A DNA stretch of 29,557 nucleotides from the NCBI GenBank assembly GCA_903931645.1, contig CAIZDF010000701.1, forward strand, positions 1-29,557, in the 5' to 3' direction. Source of the DNA: an uncultured Tolumonas sp. Lineage in GTDB: Bacteria; Pseudomonadota; Gammaproteobacteria; Enterobacterales; Aeromonadaceae. Below the pieces are notes generated by a model. That model was given only the letters and a program-made list of their open reading frames with translations. It did no database searches and was not told the origin of the DNA. This document shows, in pieces, positions 16,932-25,468 of this stretch (position 1 is the first letter of the stretch; each line of letters opens with the position of its first letter). A program made the translations under genes and the position numbers.

Positions 16932-17546
16932 TTAAGTAAATAACTCGATATCTCCTTCCACTTTTGATTTTTTCAGCAGTATCTGATAATCCTGCTCGCG
17001 GTTAAGAATCTCATTATTATGTAAGCTGTAAAGCTTTTTAACCAGAACTTTACCACTCTGAGGGAAATAACATATCTTGCGCGGATATATATCCAGCAGA
17101 TCCGTCGAAACGACCGGAATACCTTCGATTTTAAGATAATCCAGAGCAAATATTGCATTACGCTCACCAATATTAACTGTTTTCATGTGCTTAATAACGG
17201 CACCTCCGCCAAATAACTTGGCCTCCAGATTTTGCCGTCTGGCACCCATTTTAAGCAGTTGGTTTATTAGCATCTCCATTGCATAAGCACCGTAGCGGGC
17301 AGAACTTGAACCCCACCCCCCCTGTTCTTGAATATTTTCCGGCAACATAAAATGGTTCATACCGCCGATACCATTAAGAGGATCACGAATACAAGCAGCT
17401 ACACAAGATCCCAGAGTAGTGACCAACATCATATCGCTTGGAGTCGCGTAATATCCACCCGGTAAAATTCTCGCTGCCTCAACATCAAAAGCAGTATCAA
17501 AATACAACTTGGGCGCAACATTGTCCTCATACCAATCAGAACTCAT
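16932..17546 (-). CDS. cheD: Chemoreceptor glutamine deamidase CheD
   Basis: CheD deamidates glutamines in receptors to create methylation sites. The 204-residue protein has catalytic C48 in TTLGSCVAACIRD and H65 in GGMNHFMLP, 17 residues apart as in characterised CheD. Later it has KLFGGGAV and a core NIGERNAIFALDYL. It overlaps the end of cheR by four bases (ATGA type). No cheC is present in the window. Its last residues are EGDIELFT, nearly identical to the end of the short CheZ-like protein. A seven-base G run on the coding strand (17316-17322) lies in the QGGWG codons. Confidence 0.95.
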   Translation of the reverse strand: MSSDWYEDNVAPKLYFDTAFDVEAARILPGGYYATPSDMMLVTTLGSCVAACIRDPLNGIGGMNHFMLPENIQEQGGWGSSSARYGAYAMEMLINQLLKMGARRQNLEAKLFGGGAVIKHMKTVNIGERNAIFALDYLKIEGIPVVSTDLLDIYPRKICYFPQSGKVLVKKLYSLHNNEILNREQDYQILLKKSKVEGDIELFT

Positions 17547-18415
17547 CGACCAGAAACACTCAAATGAAACGCTTCATTGGCGACGTTATAAACCGTATTA
17601 CCTCGTAAGGAGAACAACTCCTGTGCATGATGAAAGTTTTCCGAATGCCCAGCAAAAAACAGCGCATCACGACGCATAACAGGCACAATTTTTTGCAAAA
17701 CCTTATGTTGGGTCGGCTTATCAAAATAGATCATCACATTACGGCAAAAAACAGCATCAAACGGACTATGAATCGGCCAATTTTCATCAAGCAAGTTAAG
17801 TTGCTGAAAACTAATCATATCTCTCAATTCCTGGCGTACCTGTACACAACCTGCATTATTGCCCGTACCTTTTAGGAAAAATCGCTGCAACACATCAGTT
17901 GACAGATTCTCAACGCGCTCCATAGGATAGATGCCATCTGCAGCCGTTTTCAGTACCTGCGTATTAAGATCGGTGGCCAAGATACGCACCGGCGGTGTGT
18001 AACTGCCAAACACATCCACCATGGTCATCGCCATAGTGTAGGCCTCTTCACCGGTAGACGCGGCACAACACCATAACTTAATGGGGTGATTATGCCCGAT
18101 ACTGTGAACATGCTCAGCAAGAATGGGAAAGTGATGTTTCTCGCGAAAAAATGAAGTCAAATTAGTTGTTAGTCCATTAACAAAAGCCTGCCACTCTACC
18201 TTGTCACCGGCTTTGAGAAAATCTAGGTAATCACAAAAGCGAATAAAGTCGTTAGCACGAAGGCGTCGTCCTACCCGACTGTACACCATAGCCTTCTTGG
18301 TATTGGACAGACTGATTCCTGCATATGTATAAATAAGCTGTCTGATAGCCTGAAAATCTGTTTCAGTGAACTCAAAATCACGTCCCAGCCCATCTAAATC
18401 TAGATTCATTGCCAT
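17543..18415 (-). CDS. cheR: Chemoreceptor methyltransferase CheR
   Basis: CheR methylates receptor glutamates using S-adenosylmethionine. The 290-residue protein has an N-terminal helical domain with TNLTSFFRE (R91). The SAM-binding motif is WCCAASTGEEAYTMAM, with ILATDLN (D149) and FCRNVMIYFDKPTQ. The beta-subdomain loop holds GTGNNAG (183-189), the Gly-X-Gly-X3-Gly pattern seen in CheR proteins that dock on a receptor C-terminal pentapeptide. The chemoreceptor encoded just upstream ends in GWEEF, consistent with that. It overlaps cheD by four bases and should be co-expressed with it. Confidence 0.96.
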   Translation of the reverse strand: MAMNLDLDGLGRDFEFTETDFQAIRQLIYTYAGISLSNTKKAMVYSRVGRRLRANDFIRFCDYLDFLKAGDKVEWQAFVNGLTTNLTSFFREKHHFPILAEHVHSIGHNHPIKLWCCAASTGEEAYTMAMTMVDVFGSYTPPVRILATDLNTQVLKTAADGIYPMERVENLSTDVLQRFFLKGTGNNAGCVQVRQELRDMISFQQLNLLDENWPIHSPFDAVFCRNVMIYFDKPTQHKVLQKIVPVMRRDALFFAGHSENFHHAQELFSLRGNTVYNVANEAFHLSVSGR

Positions 18416-18479
18416 AGATCACAGCCAATCAACATGAATTTTGTCATTTATAGATTCCGTAAGAGAGCGATCACCTTAA

Positions 18480-18529
18480 AACGGAGCAGGCCTGGCAGAT
18501 TTTATAAACCTGCCAGGTCTAATTCCGTT
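18480..18529 (-). terminator. Nested hairpin, probable terminator of the chemoreceptor gene
   Basis: An 8-bp perfect stem (18491-18498 with 18510-18517) with an 11-base loop lies inside an outer 6-bp stem (18480-18485 with 18524-18529). Read on the minus strand it begins about 30 bases after the chemoreceptor stop and is followed by TTTT overlapping the outer stem's edge. The plus strand also has a T-run after it, so it might act both ways. Confidence 0.6.
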
Positions 18530-18559
18530 ATTTTTTATCCCAGTTAAAGTAACTAGACC

Positions 18560-20938
18560 CTAGAACTCCTCCCAGCCATTGGAATCAGAAGAATTCGACA
18601 ACTTAGGCTTACTACGCACCATCTTGACTGGGGTCGCTTTACTCCGATGTTGCGTGACCGGACGCGCTACTTTTGCTCTTGCTGATGGAGTTGAACTGGT
18701 TTTAGTCAGCTTAAACTCACCGACTATTTTCAACAGAACTTGCGCCTCCTCTGCCATTGATGCAGCAGCAGCGGCAGATTCTTCCACCAGCGAGGCGTTT
18801 TGTTGAGTAACACTATCCATCTGCATGATAGCCTGATTGACCTGATCAATACCAACACTCTGCTCAGAGGAAGCAGCACTAATTTCGTTGGTAATATCGG
18901 TAACATGCTTAACTGAAGAGATTATTTCCGTCATCGTAGTTCCAACCTCGGACACCAATTTTGAACCACTTTCAACTTTTTTAACCGAGTCGAAAATAAG
19001 TAACTTAATTTCCTTGGCAGCATCGGCGCTTTTGTGTGCCAAGGAGCGAACTTCACTAGCCACTACCGCAAAGCCACGCCCCTGCTCACCTGCTCGAGCC
19101 GCCTCCACCGCCGCATTGAGCGCCAAAATATTAATTTGAAAAGCAATGCTGTCCATGACCGAGATAATATCGACAATCTTGTTGGAGGATTCATTAATAA
19201 AGGCCATGGTCTGAACCATTTCATTCACTACTACGCCACCTTTTGCGGCCACATCAAAAGTCGCCACTGCCAACTGATTGGCCTGCTTTGAATTTTCGGC
19301 ATTATTTTTAACGGCTGCAGCAAACTGCTCCATACTGGCAGCCGTTTCTTCCAGTGACGACGCCTGCTCTTCAGTGCGCTGAGAGAGGTCAGTATTACCT
19401 TCGGCAATCTGACTACTGGCAGAAGCAATCGCTTCAGCCGCCCAAGTAATTTGCTCTATTAGTTTATGAAGATTGTCGATAGTGTTGTTGGCATTTCGGC
19501 CCAAGGCAATAAACGAGCCCGTATCATCGCTGTCATCATCGATTCTCTGTGTCAAATCGCCCTTCTCAATACTGGAGAAAATTCGACCAAATTCGTTCAT
19601 CCAGGCATCAACAACCTCCACAATCGTGTTAAATCCAACGCTTGATTTTTTGAAGAAACCGTGCAAATTAGAATGATCGATTCGCTTTGTTAAATTACCC
19701 TCGATTACCTTACTGATCATATCAGACAACTCAATCTCTGAGACATTCTGTATGGTGCGATCATGCCATTCGGCAACCGTACCCAGACGCTCATTGTTGG
19801 TGCCGAAAATAGCAGTCGCAATGATTTTCACATGATCTTTACCTAGGGTAAATTCGCCTTCAACCTTATCGGTAAGCTTACCCAGCATAGCGGCCTGATG
19901 TGCAGGGTCTTTATGGAAACTATCAATATTCATACCCACTACACGATCAGCATCAAACTGTGGCATCCTCTCACGTATACTGGCTTCTACATGATGTAAG
20001 TAAGAAACAGCCCGCGCATTAAGATAAGTAACAATACGGTCATTATTGACAATAATTATCCCAACCGAGGTTTTATCCAACGCCAACTTGATACGCAGAC
20101 TCTCTTCGCTGAAGCGATTGATCTCAGCCTGACTGGATCTTAGTGCCATTGCTATCTTACTAAACTCATCGTTGCCTTCCACCTCAATAACGTGATTAAA
20201 TTCACCTCGATCCATTGCCTCACAGGCATTAAGGACGGCAGTTAACGAACGACTGTAGCCACGAATAATAAATTGCCCCAGCCAACCCATGATAAGTAAT
20301 ACACCAATCATAAAAACAGCAAAAGTAATTCGCAAGGTTTCAAAGCGACTTGTAGCTGCTATGTTTTTGCTTTCTGCGTTAGCAAACTGAAAATCTATCA
20401 ACTTATCGATGTTGGCATTGGCGGCAACAAAGAGTTCGAGAGCAATTACGGCATGTCCTTTCGCATCCTGATAATTTATAACATTCAAGGCGTTAATAAT
20501 GGGTTTTACTGCCTGCTCAATATATTGTCTGCGGGCATCAGTAAAGTCTTTGGCCAACTGCTTTTCTTGCGCATCGGCAATGTTCGTAAAATTGCTGCTC
20601 CACAAGGTATTAATAGCTTCCATATTACTATTGATAGTGGCCGCAGATTTTCGGGCAAGCTCTGGTTCCAGAGCAAGTTCAGGCTTGGCGTCCAAGCCTG
20701 ATATGACCAAAACATTAGAGAGTGCCACGCGAAACTGGGTACGATTATCCAGCATTAAAAATTTAATTTTATTAAGCGTATCCACGCTTTTCATGTTTTC
20801 TGAATAAAGACGAGACATCGTATCTCTGGACTTATCCAGTTCGTAAAGTGCACTACTACCGACCAGTACTATAATCGTAAGCGAGAGACTTATCATTAAA
20901 GTTAAGTATTTACCAAATTTAGATTGCAGTATTAGCAT
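18560..20938 (-). CDS. Methyl-accepting chemotaxis protein with PAS domain and CheR-docking tail
   Basis: A 792-residue chemoreceptor. Membrane helix 1 is at about 8-30, a helical periplasmic domain at about 31-200, and helix 2 at about 203-225, then a HAMP domain. A PAS-like domain (about 283-400, [20 protein letters not shown]) follows, then two HAMP-like repeats (IEGNLTKRI and [10 protein letters not shown]). The signalling hairpin has its tip in [20 protein letters not shown] (600-619), with typical methylation helices on either side. The protein ends in GWEEF, an xWxxF CheR-binding pentapeptide on a basic flexible tail. I choose the ATG at 20938, with AAGGTG six bases upstream, not the longer frame to 21055, whose extra 39 residues look non-coding. 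The ligand is unknown. The PAS domain could bind a cofactor such as flavin or heme. Confidence 0.95.
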   Translation of the reverse strand: MLILQSKFGKYLTLMISLSLTIIVLVGSSALYELDKSRDTMSRLYSENMKSVDTLNKIKFLMLDNRTQFRVALSNVLVISGLDAKPELALEPELARKSAATINSNMEAINTLWSSNFTNIADAQEKQLAKDFTDARRQYIEQAVKPIINALNVINYQDAKGHAVIALELFVAANANIDKLIDFQFANAESKNIAATSRFETLRITFAVFMIGVLLIMGWLGQFIIRGYSRSLTAVLNACEAMDRGEFNHVIEVEGNDEFSKIAMALRSSQAEINRFSEESLRIKLALDKTSVGIIIVNNDRIVTYLNARAVSYLHHVEASIRERMPQFDADRVVGMNIDSFHKDPAHQAAMLGKLTDKVEGEFTLGKDHVKIIATAIFGTNNERLGTVAEWHDRTIQNVSEIELSDMISKVIEGNLTKRIDHSNLHGFFKKSSVGFNTIVEVVDAWMNEFGRIFSSIEKGDLTQRIDDDSDDTGSFIALGRNANNTIDNLHKLIEQITWAAEAIASASSQIAEGNTDLSQRTEEQASSLEETAASMEQFAAAVKNNAENSKQANQLAVATFDVAAKGGVVVNEMVQTMAFINESSNKIVDIISVMDSIAFQINILALNAAVEAARAGEQGRGFAVVASEVRSLAHKSADAAKEIKLLIFDSVKKVESGSKLVSEVGTTMTEIISSVKHVTDITNEISAASSEQSVGIDQVNQAIMQMDSVTQQNASLVEESAAAAASMAEEAQVLLKIVGEFKLTKTSSTPSARAKVARPVTQHRSKATPVKMVRSKPKLSNSSDSNGWEEF

Positions 20939-21214
20939 ATAACGCACCTTATACGAAAAAAGGGGGGGACAAGGGGTGAGTAAAGAAGTTATTAATAAAA
21001 TCCGTACTTGCCTGGATTTCACAAATTCGAAAGGTATCAAGAACATCATTACCATATTTTTTTAGTATCTTAACCTTGTTGCATAAAATCAAAACGCTGA
21101 ATAACAGGCATTTTTATTGACTCCTAGTCGCTAAAACCTGATTGATACCTTATAAAAGCATCTGGTAAGCTCATCCTGTTTAGTGAATCGCCTTTAAAAA
21201 AGGAACACTAATAG
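20939..21214. other. Intergenic region between the chemoreceptor and the decayed frame
   Basis: This divergent region should hold the chemoreceptor promoter (minus) and that of the frame at 21215 (plus). A G7 run is at 20962-20968. I found no sigma-28 box and no RNA gene. Confidence 0.4.
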
Positions 21215-21682
21215 ATGACTTTAGCAGCCAATATTGCAGAAACTTCCATAATGACAGTGTTGCCATATAGAATTTAAGCGTTATATTAAAAATTTAGGTC
21301 ATTCAAGAGGACTACCTATGTAGGTATTCAGTGGTTCGGCAACACCAATAATGCCGCACATCAAATATCCAGACAGTCTCTGAACGATGCTACAGAAACA
21401 GATCTGGAGGAATTAAAGTCGATCATTGAGCGAGATAGTATTGGCAACAGGTATAGTGGTAGTGTCAATATCAATTACACCCAGAGTTTTGCCTGCTAGT
21501 TCAACCAATTGGCGAGCCCTTTTTTAAGTGATAATAACCTAAAATTGCACATTGATAACATCAATCACTGTCTTAAAAATTCAGATACCGATGGCTAAGA
21601 TGAATTCAACAACTATTTTTTGACTAAGCCTCTAGCCTCTTGGAAAAACAGCTTAGGACACACTTTAAATTATGCTAAATAA
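21215..21682 (+). pseudogene. Probable decayed gene: one frame with four internal stop codons, upstream of fliT
   Basis: One frame starts at an ATG at 21215 with AGGA at 21201-21204. It runs 155 codons to a TAA at 21680 that overlaps the fliT start by 11 bases. It is broken by TAA at 21275 and 21287, TAG at 21497 and TAA at 21596. The pieces look protein-like (GIQWFGNTNNAAHQI, DATETDLEELKSIIERD, SGSVNINYTQSF, FLTKPLASWKNSLGH). No shift of frame is needed. All four stops could come from CAA or CAG (Gln) by a single C-to-T change, though other origins are possible. I do not recognise the family; it does not look like FliS, the usual neighbour of FliT. It could also be non-coding with a chance open stretch of about 69 codons. 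Confidence 0.45.
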
Positions 21683-22034
21683 CATACAAACCATCGCCGT
21701 TTACGAGCATGTGCGAATCCTGACCGGACAAATGCTTGAAGCTGCAAATATCCGTGACTGGGAACAAATGTCTGCACTAGAATTACGCTGCAGTAAATAT
21801 GTTACCATTCTTAAAACAGAAGGCTTTACGGAGCCTTTGAGTGGCGATTTACGCAAGAAAAAAGTACAACTTATTCAGGAGATTATGAAAAATGATCGCG
21901 CCATACGCGACATCACTCACCCCTTTTTGAATGAACTGTCAATACTGATTAATACCATGGGAACCCAGCGCAAGCTTGAACTTTCCAATACGGCCAACGA
22001 TACGCTTAATAATTATGATACCCCCCAAAGTTGA
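21672..22034 (+). CDS. fliT: FliT-like flagellar chaperone
   Basis: A 120-residue, mostly helical protein. YEHVRILTGQMLEAANIRDW followed by a second helix with LELRCSKYVTIL and a third with KKVQLIQEIMKNDRAIRDI follows the FliT pattern. FliT binds the filament cap protein FliD and, in enterics, also FlhDC and FliJ. The call rests on this pattern, its length, and its place before the FliK-like and small FlhB-like genes. The start ATG overlaps the upstream broken frame. A ribosome site is weak. FliT is poorly conserved, so this is moderately sure. Confidence 0.65.
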   Translation: MLNNIQTIAVYEHVRILTGQMLEAANIRDWEQMSALELRCSKYVTILKTEGFTEPLSGDLRKKKVQLIQEIMKNDRAIRDITHPFLNELSILINTMGTQRKLELSNTANDTLNNYDTPQS

Positions 22035-23001
22035 CTTAGCCAGTAATTCGCCTATATCGGCAGTCAGTTCATTACGTCCATCAGAAACTATAGCCGATCC
22101 TCGCCGAGACGGTATTTTTAAACTGGACCAGATCGCTATTGGAAAAACCCTACAAGGACAAGTCCTAGCCAAACTAACCGATGGCAGTTCCCTGATAAGA
22201 GTACAAAATAATTCGCAACAACCGGCGACGAATACTGATATAAAAATGCTTTTACCTAAGGGCCTTCAGGTGGGTGACGCCGTGCAATTAACGGTACTAT
22301 CAAGTGGACAAAGACCGACCTTTACCGTCAACTTACTAACATCCACCAATACCGTCACATTAAGTAATGCCGCTCAATTAATTGATAAAGCGCTTAATAT
22401 CAATAGCCAGGAGCAGAGCACGCCACGGATAAAAGGGACAGCACCGTTGTTTGGTTCTGCTAATACAGACCCGACTGCGGTAGCAGCGCAACTACACAAA
22501 TCAGTAGACAATAGCGGCGTGTTTTACGAAGCTCATTTGCGCCAATGGGTTGAGGGTGAGCGTAACTTGGCGCAGATTCATCAAGAACCACAAAATCTTC
22601 CTGATTCAGCAAAAACGAGCACTGGCGCTACCGATCAACAGACCCAATGGCTGCCTTTTCAACTCGATACCCTCGAGAATAAGCGCTTTGCCTGGCAGGG
22701 CGAACTGTGGCCGGGTCATGCATTCCAATGGGAAATAAGTAAAGACCCAGACCACCAGACTGCGAAGCCTGAAACCAATCAAGATCCAACCTGGCAGACT
22801 GTAGTACACTTTCAACTAGCCAAACTAGGACAAATTAATGCGACTATTCACCTGCAAGGTGAACATGTGCAAGTACACGTCAATGTGCAAAATGAAGCAA
22901 CGACGGACTCACTAAAAAACGCAATTGACCAACTCATTTTGTCACTGGCCGCGTCAGGCGCTGCTTTGGACAATATCACCATACAAGATCATGACGCCTA
23001 A
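22015..23001 (+). CDS. FliK-like hook-length control domain protein
   Basis: A 328-residue protein. The N-terminal half is variable (GKTLQGQVLAKLTDGSSLIR, LLPKGLQVGDAVQLTVL). The C-terminal 100 residues, with FQLAKLGQINATIHLQGEHV and a final helix NAIDQLILSLAASGAALDNI, resemble the FliK C-terminal domain. That domain contacts the export gate protein FlhB to switch substrate. I chose the ATG at 22015 (MIPPKVDLASN), overlapping fliT by 20 bases; an upstream ATG at 21976 would give an odd leader. The true fliK starts at 28999, so this is a second FliK-domain protein. It overlaps the next gene by 11 bases. Confidence 0.75.
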   Translation: MIPPKVDLASNSPISAVSSLRPSETIADPRRDGIFKLDQIAIGKTLQGQVLAKLTDGSSLIRVQNNSQQPATNTDIKMLLPKGLQVGDAVQLTVLSSGQRPTFTVNLLTSTNTVTLSNAAQLIDKALNINSQEQSTPRIKGTAPLFGSANTDPTAVAAQLHKSVDNSGVFYEAHLRQWVEGERNLAQIHQEPQNLPDSAKTSTGATDQQTQWLPFQLDTLENKRFAWQGELWPGHAFQWEISKDPDHQTAKPETNQDPTWQTVVHFQLAKLGQINATIHLQGEHVQVHVNVQNEATTDSLKNAIDQLILSLAASGAALDNITIQDHDA

Positions 23002-23278
23002 CAAGCCTAAATCGTTACGGAATGCAGTTGCTTTAACCTACCAACCTGGTGGTGGCGCACCAAAAGTTGTGGCGTCAGGCAAGGGCATGATTGCCGAGCA
23101 AATTATTAATCTCGCCAAAGAAAATGGTGTTCATGTTCATGAATCCCGTGAATTAGTGGCGCTGTTGATGGATGTGGAACTCGATCAGGAAATCCCGCCT
23201 ACCCTTTATAGAGTCGTTGCAGAACTGCTAGCTTGGCTATACAAGATTGAAGCTGCGTTACCGCCAAGTCAAAAATAA
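22991..23278 (+). CDS. Small FlhB C-terminal-like protein (FlhX/YlqH type)
   Basis: A 95-residue protein matching the cytoplasmic C-terminal domain of the export switch protein FlhB. It has NAVALTYQPGGGAPKVVASG, then a helix AEQIINLAKENGVHV, and ELDQEIPPTLYRVVAELLAW. It has no membrane helices and no NPTH autocleavage motif, so it cannot act as FlhB itself. In other bacteria such small proteins can substitute for the cleaved FlhB tail or bind FliK. Its place directly after a FliK-like gene, with an 11-base overlap, suits a regulatory partnership in export switching. I start at the ATG at 22991 because the domain begins there. Confidence 0.85.
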   Translation: MTPNKPKSLRNAVALTYQPGGGAPKVVASGKGMIAEQIINLAKENGVHVHESRELVALLMDVELDQEIPPTLYRVVAELLAWLYKIEAALPPSQK

Positions 23279-23321
23279 GCCTAATGAGTTGTTCTGGTTT
23301 TTTTCATCTTTGAATCGCACT

Positions 23322-23657
23322 TTAAACCTGCATATTCATGATATCATGATAAGCAGTAACCAATTTATTGCGAGCTTGTACAGTAGCTTGCAAGGCAATG
23401 CTGGCCTTTTGAGAAGCAATCATAACGTCTGACATATTGACGGAGTCATCCCCGAGCGAAAAACGCTCACCGAGTTTTTCGGCGTCTTTATGAAGGCCAT
23501 TAACCTGATCCATTTGCGACTTAAAAACTTGACCAAAATCAATGCTCCCCTGGGTCTGTCCTACGATAACAGGAGATACAGGCGCTTGAACGGTAGCAAC
23601 AGCCGAACGCATTTGCGCAACCATGGCGGCAATTTTTCCACTATCGATGGCGATCAT
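23322..23657 (-). CDS. fliE: Flagellar basal-body protein FliE
   Basis: FliE joins the MS ring to the rod. The 111-residue protein shows IDFGQVFKSQMDQVNGLHK, then SVNMSDVMIASQKASIALQ and the C-terminal VQARNKLVTAYHDIMNMQV typical of FliE. I start at the ATG at 23657 (MIAIDSGKIAAM), with AAGGTG five bases upstream. It is transcribed away from fliF, as in enterics, where fliE is a single-gene operon. It converges with the small FlhB-like gene, 43 bases apart, with no clear terminator. Confidence 0.95.
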   Translation of the reverse strand: MIAIDSGKIAAMVAQMRSAVATVQAPVSPVIVGQTQGSIDFGQVFKSQMDQVNGLHKDAEKLGERFSLGDDSVNMSDVMIASQKASIALQATVQARNKLVTAYHDIMNMQV

Positions 23658-23869
23658 TTCAGCACCTTTAAATTTTAAAAAGTAACAATATATCATGGCT
23701 CAATTACATCAACAAACTGATAAGCGATCAATTTACCACCCTACTCCAGAAAACAGATACAAGCACAGGCCTGATAATGTTATAGCTCGCCATAAACTTT
23801 TCTCAACAATAATGCCCTTATCTGTCAACTATTCCACCCCGAACCCCATTACTTCAAGGTCTTTTATCT
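23658..23869. other. Divergent fliE-fliF promoter region with possible fliF N-terminal codons
   Basis: It should hold both promoters for fliE and the fliF operon. An ATG at 23812 opens a frame MPLSVNYSTPNP that runs into a stop at 23878. Deleting the single base A23848 would join it to LLQGLLSVVSEGQ in the fliF frame. No ribosome site precedes that ATG. I could not recognise an FlhDC box or sigma-28 site. Confidence 0.4.
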
Positions 23870-25468
23870 GTGGTATCTGAAGGACAAACTAACGCATTCA
23901 ACCTCTTTTTACAAAGCTCCTTTGGAAAAAATCTGGCACTGGGAGCCGGCATTGCCTTAGTGATGAGCATTATGGGGGCTGTATGGATGTGGGGTCAAAA
24001 ACCTGATTATCGGGTACTGCTATCAAACTATTCTGACCGCGACGGCGGCGCCATCATTGATGCCCTCCAACAAATGAATATCCCCTACCAATATGCAGAT
24101 GGTGGTGGTGCCATTCTTGTGCCGGCAGAGCGGGTACACGATGCCCGACTAAAACTGGCCACCCAAGGCCTACCTAAGGGTGGTACAGTGGGCTTTGAGT
24201 TAATGGAAAATCAGAAGCTAGGGGTATCTCAATTCCTTGAACAGATAAATTTTCAGCGAGCTCTGGAAGGAGAATTAGCACGTTCCATCAATTCCATCGC
24301 CAGCATTCAGACATCTCGCGTTCATCTGGCAATACCCAAGCCAACGGTATTCGTGCGTGAAAAGCAGCTACCAACTGCCTCGGTACTGCTTAATTTATAT
24401 CAGGGCCGCACCTTGGACAAGCAACAAGTTAACGCGATCATGCATCTGGTTTCCAGCAGCGTACCTGAATTGACAACAAAGAACGTTACCATAGTAGATC
24501 AAAATGGTGCCTTACTGTCCGCTCTCGACAACCCAGCCGATAATAACCAGCTTGACCCCAATCAGTTAAAATATGTAAAGGAACTACAAGACGGTATTGT
24601 TCGGCGCATCGAATCGATTTTGACACCCATGGTCGGAGCAGCCAATATACGCGCAGAAGCCACGGCCGACGTAGATTTCTCCCGCAGCGAGCAAGCCGCA
24701 GAAACCTATAAGCCAAACGGCAAGTCGGAAAATGCTTCCAAACGTAGCGAGCAGTCCAACGAATCCAGTAACAGCGATACCGATAAGGCCGGAGGCATAC
24801 CCGGAGCCAGTTCCAACCAAGCACCAGCGCCAGCCTCATCCAAAGCAGCGACAGCGCCCGTAAATACCCAAAAAGAAAGTACCATTAATTACGAGATCGA
24901 CAAAACTATCCGCTATGACCAACACCCGATGGGCAACATCAAGCGCTTGAGCGTAGCCGTGCTGGTCAATAACAAGACTGAAATAGATGAAAAAGGCAAG
25001 TCGGTACAGAAGCCTCTGACCGATGCAGAAAAGGAACAAATTACAGGATTGGTCAGAGAAGCCATGGGCTTTAGTAAAGATCGTGGTGATTCGCTTAACG
25101 TAGTCAACACTACCTTCACCATAACGCCTGAAGAAATCTTGCCTGAACCGCCATTCTGGAAACAGTTTGCCACCCTGGACATGGCTAAAACAGCTGGCCA
25201 ATACCTGATTTCCGGCCTGATTATCTTGTACCTGTATTTTGCCGTGTTACGCCCTATGCTTAGACGCTTATCACCACCACCACCGCTGGTCGTGCCGGTA
25301 CCCAACAAAGAACAATCAGATACAGACTCTACATCTACAGTAAGCGAAACACCTTCCAGCACACCGACTATTCAGAAGGATTATTTGCAGAGCGCCAAAA
25401 AAATGGCCACCGAAGATCCCCAGATGGTAGCTAACATCGTAAAAAACTGGGTTAGCGAAAATGAGTGA
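23870..25468 (+). CDS. fliF: Flagellar MS-ring protein FliF
   Basis: FliF forms the MS ring in the inner membrane. The 532-residue protein has membrane helix 1 at about 22-42, then PDYRVLLSNYSDRDGGAIID and the ring-building domains (GLPKGGTVGFELMENQKLG, FQRALEGELARSI, RVHLAIPKP, SVLLNLYQGR). A Ser/Ala/Pro-rich insertion lies at about 270-340. A second helix at about 443-461 leads to the C-terminal FliG-binding end EDPQMVANIVKNWVSENE. The start is GTG at 23870 with AAGGT about 9 bases upstream. The frame is open further upstream to 23813 without a standard start. It overlaps fliG by eight bases. Confidence 0.95.
   Translation: MVSEGQTNAFNLFLQSSFGKNLALGAGIALVMSIMGAVWMWGQKPDYRVLLSNYSDRDGGAIIDALQQMNIPYQYADGGGAILVPAERVHDARLKLATQGLPKGGTVGFELMENQKLGVSQFLEQINFQRALEGELARSINSIASIQTSRVHLAIPKPTVFVREKQLPTASVLLNLYQGRTLDKQQVNAIMHLVSSSVPELTTKNVTIVDQNGALLSALDNPADNNQLDPNQLKYVKELQDGIVRRIESILTPMVGAANIRAEATADVDFSRSEQAAETYKPNGKSENASKRSEQSNESSNSDTDKAGGIPGASSNQAPAPASSKAATAPVNTQKESTINYEIDKTIRYDQHPMGNIKRLSVAVLVNNKTEIDEKGKSVQKPLTDAEKEQITGLVREAMGFSKDRGDSLNVVNTTFTITPEEILPEPPFWKQFATLDMAKTAGQYLISGLIILYLYFAVLRPMLRRLSPPPPLVVPVPNKEQSDTDSTSTVSETPSSTPTIQKDYLQSAKKMATEDPQMVANIVKNWVSENE

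Noticed and set aside
23695..23880. Separate 61-residue gene between fliE and fliF
   Set aside because: No ribosome site and no protein-like pattern in its first half. Its second half is better considered as possible fliF leader codons.
24536..24543. GCCGATAA, a sigma-28 -10 box
   Set aside because: It lies inside fliF and no TAAA box is at the needed distance upstream.
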